A stretch of DNA of 64,000 nt, taken from the NCBI GenBank assembly GCA_948146395.1, contig OX411548.1:41165098-41229097 (forward strand), in the 5' to 3' direction. How positions within the stretch are numbered: the stretch's first letter is position 1; every line of letters starts with the position of its first letter. This DNA comes from Fragum whitleyi. Its lineage: Eukaryota; Mollusca; Bivalvia; Cardiida; Cardiidae. Below, piece by piece: positions 55,014-64,000 of this stretch. A program made the position numbers and the translations under genes. Under the pieces are notes generated by a model, which ran no database searches, was not told the DNA's origin, and was given only the letters and a program-made list of their open reading frames with translations.

Positions 55014-55504
55014 CAAATATGAAAACTGCCTTGTTTTGTTTGTTTGAGAAATGAATTCTTTTTTAAAGGTGTTGCTATTTTTCCCTTTTAAGTTGCCATG
55101 GCAACAAGAGTTAAGGGTTGATTTTTATTCTAAAACGACTTCGGTTAAGCTTCAACAAAGGAACCTTCCAGAAAATTTTCATCAAAATAGCTTACCGGTT
55201 TAGGGGGGTACCGTCCAATGATCGCTCGCCGTCCATAATTTCTTAAACATCTTTCTAGCATCATATAGTGGACCTCTAATAAGTTTGTTTAATATCATGA
55301 CCATGGGTTCATATTTTGGTTCCGCCCGGGCGCATACCATTTTACAATGAAATAAAGAGCGAAAAATCTTCAAAAATCTTCTTCTCTGAAACCAGAATGT
55401 CGTCTGGTGTGGAATTATAGATGAAAACAAGACTCGTCTTATTGTGGTTTATGGGAATATCAATGATCAGACTAACATCAATGACATTACATCAGTGAGG
55501 GCTT
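55014..55504. repeat. Tandem-unit family: remainder of the split unit and an inverted unit
   Basis: 55014-55030 completes the unit interrupted by LINE B. At 55240-55430 a further unit lies in reverse (TAGTGGACCTCTAATAAGTT, GGTTCCGCCCGGGCGCATAC, AAAGAGCGAAAAATCTTC, TCTTCTCTGAAACCAGAATG). Confidence 0.6.
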
Positions 55505-55997
55505 CAGTTAAAAACATCGTGAAATTGAAGAGCTGAATGATATTGGAATGAAATTGGAATGAAATTGGAATGAAATTAAACGAGCGAGAGGAGTGAGTTT
55601 GGAATGAAAATAAAGGGAGGTTATCCAATATCGCAAACTTTTTTCAAGTTGAAAAAATAAGATAAGCGATTCTTATTACATCCCTTTTACAAACCTTCAA
55701 GATGAGCAAAATTAGCTATATTTATTACCTCCTTTTAATAAGATATGTTTACGAGTTATAAACAGCTTTTTATATCTTGATGAACCAATCAGACGCATAT
55801 AGGGTTCTATTAAAACCAGGGAAATCGTGGATTGTATAGCCATTTTTATTTTGAATGTAGTTGTTGATCTTATATATTTTGGTGATTTTGGAGCGATTTT
55901 GAATGGTTTGACTGAGTGTTGTGAATGAATGAGTGGAGCGCCGAGAAAGCGATTTATAATGATTTTGATCGAATTGAGAGTCACGATTATCTTACTG
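55505..55997 (+). mobile_element. CAGTTA-family element, longest copy (493 bp)
   Basis: CAGTTAAAAACATCGTGAAA to GAGTCACGATTATCTTACTG. It has two successive ATATCGC hairpin regions (55632-55670 and about 55695-55735), one more than the others, which accounts for its extra length. Confidence 0.72.
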
Positions 55998-56666
55998 TAT
56001 CCCTTTCCTTCACCATCATGGTCCCAATGTCACTCTTATACATGATAACGTTCGTCCCAATAGAGCTGCTGCAACTCGGTGAAATTAGGCGGCTCATAAG
56101 TTCGACGTCTTAAACTGGCCTGCAAATATCCCCGATGAGAATCCCATAAAGATTTATCGCACGGGCTACGGCGGCGCGTTCGAAACAATCATGCAATCTG
56201 TATTGTTAAAGACTTGCAGCTTTAACCACGTTGAAAAGACAAATAACTTGCACCTTCATACTGCGTTTTATAAACAATATGTACCGTCGAATCGCAACGT
56301 ACGTTGGGAAAAATGGTAGTCACATAAGTTACTGACTCCAACATTTACAACCCAATTTAAATGCTTAATCCTCATTTAAAGTGAAATTAAGCCTTTCCTT
56401 TTTAGTGAATCCAGTTTTATGAAAATTATCATTTTTAAAATTAAGCCCTATGTCATTCTCAGCAATATTTTTCAATGAAAGAAACATCGCATCAAGTTCA
56501 AATTTCCATAGAATGACGAGAAGAAATTGTTCTTTCATTTAGATTTAAACATTGTTACAATATTTGATAATATGTATAATTGATAGAGAAATAAAGCATG
56601 AGTACTCTCTTTTTGAGTAAAGGGCCTTCATCAATTTCTTTCATACATTTACGAAAAATTATAATA
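55998..56666. other. Gene-free stretch
   Basis: No exon or repeat member recognised. Confidence 0.45.
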
Positions 56667-56906
56667 TGAGCCTGTGCGTGAGATTTCGAACAATTTCATA
56701 TATGTACATAGCAAAGACTCTGACCAGCCTGTGCATCCGCACAGACTTACAAGAGTCTTCACTATGCGTTTAGTAGATAGATAAGGTCTGAAAGTACTAA
56801 TACACCATCAGGTAACTTTATATTTACAGTAGGTGACTGTCTACACTGCTCAATGTTTGCACCTCACGCACATTTCAATTTGTTGCAAATGTCACGCACA
56901 GGCTCA
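56667..56906. mobile_element. TGAGCC-family MITE, copy 5
   Basis: 240 bp. TGAGCCTGTGCGTGAGATTT at the left faces AAATGTCACGCACAGGCTCA at the right, the best-matched ends of the family. Interior: CCTGTGCATCCGCACAGAC and AGATAGATAAGGTCTGAAAG. Confidence 0.85.
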
Positions 56907-57775
56907 TTTGTCATTGAATGATTTTTTTTATGGAAATTACCTGAAAAGGTCTTTGGGTTGGATGATTTAGACCATATGCATCTAGTGTGATATCGAAAAC
57001 AACCATTTTCTCTTTTTTTTTTTTTTTTGTCTATTCAAAGATACATCTACTTTTGGAAAACAAGCCCTTTGATGATAAAAGGGAGTTTTTTTCCCTGTGA
57101 TAATGTTTCTCTTTTAGATTCTATATAAAGATCTGTGTTTTATTACTGAAACGATAGTGTGCATACAAAACGCTACATCGTGGTGTTGCAAATAACGTTT
57201 CCCTTCAAACATACAACTTATAAAATTTTATCAGGCCTGGATTGGGTAATTAAGAAAAAAGATTATAAGCTATAATATGATTATCTCCAAAGAAGACAAA
57301 GGAATTTTCAAAAAAATATATTTTTTTTAATGAAACGCAGAGTCTAAGGTTTATTTCATAACTATTTCTTGAGAGTAAGCCAAATATTCTGTATAGAAAT
57401 ACCAGCAATAATGTCAGATTATCGTTGTTGATTGATATGAAATTCGAACTGATGCGGGGATAAAATTCAACTGTCATTTATCCGGCAGATGTCATGAGTG
57501 GATGTAATCCGTCAGTAATTTTTCAAAATGCTGTACCCCAAACAGCGCTCGGACAAAATTAGGCTGTTTTTAAAATAAATTTACGATTATCAGTTTAAAA
57601 ATCTAACCAATTTATGTGTTTATGAACGGGAATGTAAAAGCTTTAAACATTAAACTTCCATTCAATTACTGTTTATAAAGCTAGAGAGGAAAGGTGTTGT
57701 TTTTATTCTTTAAGCAACTGTCACAATCTTTAATGTGTGGATTGTGACGCAAATATACTCTAGATATTTTGAATA
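56907..57775. other. Upstream flank of the ligand exon
   Basis: AT-rich, with a T-tract at 57010-57027. A 75-residue minus frame at 57250-57477 shows no domain. No promoter element is assigned. Confidence 0.4.
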
Positions 57776-58202
57776 ATGAAAATATCAATGATGGAAATAA
57801 CAGCTTTAATTATATCATTAACAATTGAGATGTTAATCATTCAGTGTTTCGGACTTATCGACCAAGTTCCAGTACGTGATAAAGACTTATCAGTAGACGT
57901 TGATTATGATGACATCGCATTGACGTCCTCTGAAACGTTACGTCGAACGGGTGTGCAAAATAACGAGGATATTTATTCTGATAATTTAGACGAATCGTTT
58001 CCAGGGAAGCATTACATAGATCCTTTGATTAAACGTTTTGTTGGAGACGATGACGTCATACCGTGGATGAGAAGAAAGCCGACCGTTCCGTCATACATCT
58101 TGACGTTATATGATGAGATGACAAAACAAGTTCAGCGTGGCGAGATGTCCTCGATTGCTCAAAATGAAATCCCAACCATAAGAGCTGTAAAATCTTACCA
58201 TG
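57776..58202 (+). CDS. First coding exon of a probable TGF-beta/BMP-type ligand (partial)
   Basis: 142 codons plus one base, ending at CATG|GTTAGT; without splicing the frame meets a stop after two more codons. The N-terminus (LIISLTIEMLIIQCFG, about 11-26) reads as a signal peptide. VPSYILTLYDEM (104-115) matches the prodomain signature of BMP/GDF/Nodal ligands (P.(F/Y)ML.LY), and the exon closes with IPTIRAVKSYHG, like the TIRSF stretch at which exon 1 of such genes often ends. The acidic stretch between them is not recognisable. No cystine-knot exon (CxGxC) was found downstream in the window, so the mature part must lie beyond 64000 or the gene is broken. In-frame Mets at 1, 5 and 6 leave the exact start open. 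Confidence 0.58.
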
Positions 58203-58219
58203 GTTAGTATTATATATTA

Positions 58220-58432
58220 CAGTTAACAACATCGTGAAATTGACAAGTTGGTTGATTTTGGAAGGATTTTGAAATGACATAAAATGATTTCGTAATGATT
58301 GAGTTTTTAGTAAAATTAAAAAGGGGCAATTTAATATCGCTAAATTTGTTCAGGGTGAACAAAATCAACGATATTTATTACCTTCCTTTCATAAAATATA
58401 CAAGAATGTTCTATAAATAGCTTCCTATTTTT
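58220..58432 (+). mobile_element. CAGTTA-family element, left half
   Basis: CAGTTAACAACATCGTGAAA at 58220, then the hairpin TATCGCTAAATTTGTTC/GAACAAAATCAACGATA and TTACCTTCCTTT. It breaks off at about 58432, where the tandem-unit element starts. It begins only 17 bases past the ligand exon donor. Confidence 0.7.
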
Positions 58433-58437
58433 TTAAA

Positions 58438-61220
58438 CAAGAGGACCACGATGGTTCTAGATCGCTCACCTAAGTCTCTTTGATCCCCGGGACATCACAT
58501 TAATTAAATAGGATACAAAGATACAAGATAGTTTATTGACTTAAACTTGACAGTTTCTCGTCAAATAATATACAACATACATAGACATTAATGATCATGA
58601 ACATGCACATGTAAACATACAATCAACATTTTAGGTCTATTTACAAAAATGGAAGAGAAGCTAAGACAAAGTTTTACATCTCTTATGTTTCAGAAGCTAA
58701 GAAGTATAATCTAAACCAGATCTTCGTGTAAAACTTTCTTTTAAATATTTTGCCAGATTCAAAAGAACGTATCTGTTTTCGGTATTCATTAAAGTTATAA
58801 ATTTCATCATGCCTGGGCGAGTATAGTAGTATTTTTTCAAGTAGGTTTTCCTAATATCGGAAAATAATGGACACACTAGCAAAAAGTGGAATTCATCTTC
58901 TAATTCATTCAAATCACATGCCAAGCATATCCTTTGGTTCTTATCAATTCTATACAAACCATGTCTACCGGTTTCTATTCTTAGAGAATGGGAAGACAAT
59001 CTAAATTTAGAAATGTGCGAACGCCATTTTTTTGTAATTTGTCTAGGTAATAAGGTAAGTTAAACGACTCTTTCAAATACTTATATGTACATAATACTGA
59101 GCTGTTATTAATAAAATTATATTGCCTTTGTTGGAATTCGTCCATTAATTTTTGTCTAAAAATCTGGTAAAAATATTCATGGTTTACACAATAAGGAACA
59201 GACCATACATAACCAAATCCGTGATCGTTTAATAGCTTTTTAACGTTACTACACCAGTTAGTCCCGCTATCACAAGTCAATAGCGCTTCATAGGAATATT
59301 TGATTATAGGGTTATTAGAATTTAAAATTTTACCCCAGAATTTAATTATTTTTCAAAATCTATTGATATATAGTGGATATCTTCCTTATTCGTGATAAAC
59401 CGATGCATTAGCTGTAGAACTTTTAACATTTAATAATTTTTTACAAAATTTGAGATGAATTCTTTCTAGACAAGCTGATTTACAAAATCCAGAAATTTCA
59501 CAAGAATACGATAATATGGATCCTACAAAAGCATCAAGTAACTGTAATTAAGTGGTTGTCTCGAAGTCAAAGTTTCGAGTTTACAATTTAAGTTATTTAG
59601 GGCCTTCAGCGCTTTGTCAGATAATATTTTATTGTTAATATTGAAAGATCCCGTATAATTAAATGTTGTTCCAAGATATGGGAAACTATTGACAATCTCA
59701 TTTTTTTGCTCATTATAGTACCAAATTTCGTTATCTTTAAGAGCACCTCGTTTTCTGAAAACCATAATTTTGGTTTTTTCTGTATTAACTTCTATGCCCC
59801 ATTTGTTACAATAATTTGATAGTTGGTATAAAGTATTTTGTAGATCTAATGGTTCTTCGCTCAAAAGGACCATATCGTCTGCAAAAAGAAGAAGTAAAAT
59901 TTCATTTCATTTAGATCCAAACCTGAAGAAGAGCTTTTCTGCAAATAAAGTTCAATGTCATCTATGAACAGAGAAAAAAGTAGGGGAGATAGTATTTCCC
60001 CTTGTTTTACTCCCACGTGACTTTCGAAAACAGGGATTGATATATTATTGACCTTCACAAAAGACTTTACTTTAGAATACATGGTCCTAGATCTCTCACC
60101 TGAGTCTCTTTGACCCCTGAAACATCACATTAATTAAATAGGCAGATGTCAAAAAGGAGATAATTTCTACATAAAATCAATACCATGAATGATTTCAGCC
60201 AAGAGAAAGATGGATATGTCGTTTCGCTTTTTGGTTCTATGTAAAAAGGGATGCACCCGGGTGGAGCCCAAATGTGACCCCTGGGTCTTGATATGAAAAA
60301 AACTTGGTAGCGGTCCAATAGATGATTCTTCCTACTAAATATGAAAGATGTCTGCCTTCTGGTTTCAGAGAAGAAGATTTATGAAGGTTTTCCTATTTTC
60401 ACCCATCATGCTCAAATGAGCTAAAAGGGATGCGCCCGAATGGAGCCCAAATTTGACCCCTTGATATGAACAAACTTTGTAGGAGCCCACTAGATAGTGC
60501 TACATACCAAATATGAAAGCAGTGTGATTTTAAAGAAGCTTTTAAAGATTTTCGCTCTTTGATTCCATGTAAAAGGGTTGTGCCCGAGTGGGGCATAGGG
60601 TCTTTATATGAACAAACTTGTTAAAGGTCCACTAGATGATTCTACATACTAAATATGAAAGCTGTCTGCCTTCTGGTTTATTAGAAGAAGATTTTTGAAG
60701 ATTTTCATTTTTAACCCCTTTGTGCTCAGAAGATCAAAAAGGATGCGCCCGGGCAAAGCCCAAATTTGACCCCAGGGTCTTGGTATGAACCAACTTGGTA
60801 GATGCCCACTAGGTTATGCTACATACCAAATATGAATGTTGTCTGCCCTCTGGTTTCAGAGAAGAAGATTTTTTAAGATCTTCGCTCTTTGATTCTATGT
60901 AAAAAGGGTTGCGCCCGGGTATAGCCCAAATAATACCCCAGGGTCTTGACATGAACAAACTTGGTAGAGGTCCACTAGATGATGCTACATACCAAATATG
61001 AAAGCTGTCTGCCTTCTGGTTTCAGTGAAAAAGATTTTTGAAAATGTTCATATTTTCACCCTTTATGTTAAGGGTAAAGGGAAAGTTAAGGGTGGATTTC
61101 ATTTATTTGAATAATTTTGGTAGAGATTGACCCAAGGAACATCCCTGTCAAGTTTCATCAAGATTGGATACCGGTTAAGGAGAAGAATATGTTAAGCACT
61201 TCCTGCTCAGGTGAGCTTAA
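58438..61220 (+). mobile_element. Tandem-unit element (about 165-bp units), interrupted by LINE C
   Basis: Left end GAGGACCACGATGG...ATCGCTCACC; right end TGCTCAGGTGAGCTTA, so GCTCACCT and AGGTGAGC form inverted termini. After LINE C, five units start at about 60241, 60421, 60572, 60736 and 60901. They share GCGCCCGGGTGGAGCCCAAA, GGGTCTTGATATGAACAAAC, GGTCCACTAGATGATGCTAC and ATACCAAATATGAAAGC. Units alternate between two types of junction (CGCTCTTTGATTC and TTTTCACCC). Non-coding. Confidence 0.7.
58513..60080 (-). mobile_element. LINE C: 5'-truncated non-LTR copy of the LINE A type
   Basis: Flanked by 62-bp direct repeats (58451-58512 and 60081-60142, about seven differences). Minus-strand blocks: GVKQGEILSPLLFSLFIDDI, LLLFADDMVLLSEE (frameshift near 59890), GIEVNTEKTKIMVF, HGFGYVWSVPY, and a C-terminal finger CLACDLNELEDEFHFLLVCP. 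The 3' end carries CTTGTATCTTTGTATC, a short repeat tail. Several frame breaks; inactive. Confidence 0.87.
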
Positions 61221-61316
61221 AAAAAACGACCTAACACTAATAGTCAACTATGTGAGTGACATCGCGTTTTATATATATCTATTACTCGAATACGGTATTG
61301 TGACTTGTGATTACAC

Positions 61317-62232
61317 TATAGTCCGTTTGACTTCTATATGGACCAACCTTTTCCTCAATTACATAAAATTGCGTTTGAATGAAAGATTTGTATGTGGAAA
61401 AATCTTAATTTCAGTTAAATACCATTCCAAAAATTATTTTTTTGAAAATAAAATGATTTCAAAATAATGATTTTGTCTATCTGATTAATGTTGATATTTT
61501 CTCATTTTTCGCTCTTAAACACGAGGGATGATTAAGGCTGTTTAATAGTAAGAAGATGTCAACATATAGTAAAAACACGTGGCTTTATACTATAGATTTG
61601 ACAGAAGAAATGTCCATTATTCCTTATTTGGACATGCCAATTAGCATATCGACGGTCATTTCATATCGAACTTAAATTTCACGTGATTTGTACCGTTATT
61701 ACTCGCCTGGTTAACTGGTTTTCCTCGTGAAAATCCCAGCGTCTTCGTAAAATGATGCTTTGTGATTGGTCTAAATAAGGGAATAAGGGGTTCATCTCAG
61801 AAAAGATAAAAGGAATTTCCAATTATCAGGTCAAATTGTTTTTGAATAAAGAGAATACACACTCCGATTTGATATCCTAAGGAAGCGAAAATCTTCGATA
61901 AAATTGATCTTACAAAAATACTCGATTTTATACTAAAACGAATCACTTTAAATCATACACTTTTGACTCGGCCCCTATGCAAATCAGTACTTTTTTTGGG
62001 TAGACAATTTGCTGTTCCGTTTATTACAGTCACAAGAAGGTATGAAAGGCTGAGAGTTAACATGTAGACGGACGGACAAAATCATTATTTTAGATTCAAA
62101 AATTCCGAAAAAACAAATTCTTCGTGGTATTAGACAGAAAATAAGATATGACAAGAAAAAAACACGATTCATTTATTCGATTTTGAGATTTTCGGCGAAA
62201 TGTTGGTCCATATAGAAGTCAAACGGACTATA
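61317..62232. mobile_element. Foldback DNA element with 31-bp perfect terminal repeats
   Basis: 61317-61347 (starting TATAGTCCGTTTGACTTCTA) is perfectly inverted at 62202-62232. Weaker inverted similarity continues inside (ACAAAATCATTATTTT at 62078 against AAAATAATGATTTTGT at about 61461). Terminal TA and 916 bp of non-coding interior suggest a Tc1/mariner-type non-autonomous element. Confidence 0.75.
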
Positions 62233-62284
62233 CATTTGTATACAATCGGCGAGTCAAAATAACGTATTTTACTAATACATTTAA

Positions 62285-62450
62285 TACATTTGTTGATCTT
62301 ATCTTTTAGTGATTTTGGAGCGTTTTGAATGGTTTGAAAAAGTGTTTGGAATGAATGAATGAATGAATGAATGAATGAATGAATGAATGAATGAATAGAG
62401 CGATGGATTTAGAGAGGTTTTGATTGTAAAGTAGTTAAAAATAAATAATT
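62285..62450 (+). mobile_element. CAGTTA-family element, right half
   Basis: TTGTTGATCTTATCTTTTAG, TGATTTTGGAGCGTTTTGAA, an expanded GAAT microsatellite (62350-62396) and GAGGTTTTGATTG. It may be the missing half of the copy at 58220, now 3.8 kb away. Confidence 0.55.
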
Positions 62451-62910
62451 TAATCATTTCCGCGTGTCTGTACCCTAATATCTGCCGGACTATTAGATCG
62501 AATGCAATGAAGGTTAAAGGCTAATATAGTCGCCTTAGAACACTCTATCCTAATGTCTTTTAAAGAGCGGGCAGTATTTTTAAACTAAGTGCATCCCAAT
62601 TCTTCAGATGGTTTGATTTACTTTTAAGTGTTTACCCAGAAAGACACGCCATAATATAAAAAATCTCGACATAAATTTGAAAATTAAATGGAATACGTTT
62701 TACAACTCTGGCTTGAAAATCAGAGGACCAATTTGAATGTTTATGATAAGTTGTTGCCTTGACAACATTATGTTGAAAATGAAGTCGTTTAGAAATAACG
62801 ATTAATTCATAATGAGGAGAAATCAGTCATCTAAATAATTTTAACCAAGTAATTTCCTGTGCTCCACTTCTTGTTTGCGTGAAATCAATAAGAACAATGA
62901 AAACAAACAA

Positions 62911-63178
62911 ATGTGACCCATCACGCGAAAAGGGACCATCTGGGTAGTGCGTAAAGTGTCGACCCTAGTCAGGCTGCGCGATTTGCGCAGACTGTCTTGG
63001 GTCGACACTTTTCGCATAGGGTTTGTTTTCTGAATCTAGAATGTTCAATTTACAATTCAGTGAAAGAATTTTTGAAATGCGACCTTTAGTTGACCAATGC
63101 TGGATCCAGTCTCTTTTTCGAATATTCATTTTTGACAAAGTTCCAAGATGGTCCCTTTTTGCTTGAAGGATCACAAAT
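62911..63178. mobile_element. MITE with GGGACCATCT ends and strong inner hairpin
   Basis: AATGTGACCC...GCGAAAAGGGACCATCTGG on the left faces CCAAGATGGTCCCTTTTTGC...GGATCACAAAT on the right. An inner hairpin, TGCGTAAAGTGTCGACCC facing GGGTCGACACTTTTCGCA (62949-63019), encloses CTGCGC-GATT-TGCGCAG. Confidence 0.75.
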
Positions 63179-64000
63179 ATATCCTTCATGTATAATTATT
63201 ATTATTATTATTATTATTATTTGTGACAAACAAGAAAATCACGCGGATTTTATAATCTTGGTAAAGGGTTTTCTTATGGAACTTTTTTTGAGGAAACATA
63301 AAAACTGTTCACTTGAAAAAGCTTTCTGTCAATCGGATTATTCGAAGTTTTGAAAGTAAAAGAATAATAAAATACATGTATACACATGCATAACGTTTCC
63401 GACAACTTCAAACGTGCGCCACGTGGAGAAATTTGACGCACGCAGTCTAAAAAGAATTTTGTATATCACTTTCTGGTGCATAAGGTCTAAAATAACCTTT
63501 TCATACATATACTACTAGTATCTGACTGTCGGGTCAGCTCAATGTCTGCAACTCACGCATTTTAAGCGAGCAAAGCGTCAGCTTTGTTGGCTTTAGTTAA
63601 AATACAAAATGTTGAGGAAGTTCAATGAGTGCAAACTGCCTCTGGCAGCGTAACCAATAAATCAATGAATTCTTTCGCCATAAAAAGTAGTTCTTCTGTA
63701 ATGTTGTATACCTATGTCTGCAGTTTCGCCTCCCACATACTTTAAGCTCGTAAGAGCAAATCGGGCTAATGGTGAGCTTTATGATCATTAGATATCCCTC
63801 GTAGGTCGTTCTTCATCAACCCTCTTTAGTGTTTATCTTAGGGGCGATAATTCATGAATATTGGATAGTAATGTTTGTCAGGTCTTTAAGATGAACCGTA
63901 TGAATTAAAATTTTGAATATTCCATATGAAACGAGAAAAGGGTACCTGTTGACACTTTCTTTGTTTACATTCTAAGGGCCATACACTTAGCGCATTTAGG
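63179..64000. other. Gene-free end of window
   Basis: (ATT)n at 63196-63220. A decayed TGAGCC-type remnant may lie at 63395-63570 (TTTCCGACAACTTCAAACGTG, CAATGTCTGCAACTCACGCA). No exon recognised, including no second exon of the ligand gene. Confidence 0.5.

Noticed and set aside
61117..61467. 116-residue plus frame
   Set aside because: It spans the end of the tandem-unit repeat and the terminal repeat of the 61317 foldback element; not one evolutionary unit.

Overview
The window is AT-rich animal nuclear DNA: split genes with GT-AG introns, non-LTR retrotransposons, tRNA-derived SINEs, many short inverted-repeat elements and long microsatellites. The repeat style (frequent tacatgta, GTCCGTCTGTCTG plus CAAGGTCA arrays, elements ending in CAGCCGAG, 165-bp tandem units ending in CAGGTGAGC) resembles bivalve mollusc genomes. 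The bivalve assignment is an inference from pattern memory, not from a search. Nothing bacterial, organellar or CRISPR-like is present.

Four host genes can be supported. (1) 23019-24164 (+) is a single-coding-exon, type II membrane, GT11-type alpha-1,2-fucosyltransferase. (2) 38144-25258 (-) is an eight-exon gene for a 390-residue zona pellucida (ZP) domain membrane protein. I assembled it by hand from splice sites; all seven junctions keep phase, and the product has a signal peptide, ZP-N, ZP-C, a furin-like RKKR site, one membrane helix and a short tail. It lies tail-to-tail with the fucosyltransferase, 1.1 kb apart. (3) 48570-44415 (-) is a two-exon CABIT-domain (THEMIS/GAREM-like) protein of 442 residues, also joined in phase. 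(4) 57776-58202 (+) is probably the first coding exon of a TGF-beta/BMP-type ligand; its cystine-knot exon is not in the window.

The rest is mobile DNA. There are four non-LTR copies. LINE A (about 32797-36200, -) sits inside ZP intron 2. LINE B (51870-55007, +) is nearly full coding length with one frameshift. A short copy (40222-41274, +) belongs to the LINE B family. LINE C (58513-60080, -) belongs to the LINE A type. Three of these have readable insertion boundaries because they landed inside other repeats. At least eight families of short inverted-repeat elements recur in the window.

Layout: 1-19 kb repeats only; 19-23 kb hairpin repeats leading to the fucosyltransferase; 23-24.2 kb fucosyltransferase; 25.3-38.1 kb ZP gene with element-filled introns; 38.1-44.4 kb intergenic with a CpG-rich patch and nested elements; 44.4-48.6 kb CABIT gene; 48.6-57.7 kb repeats and LINE B; 57.8-64 kb ligand exon and its presumed first intron. 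The four genes have no evident shared pathway, although three encode products of the secretory route or cell surface.
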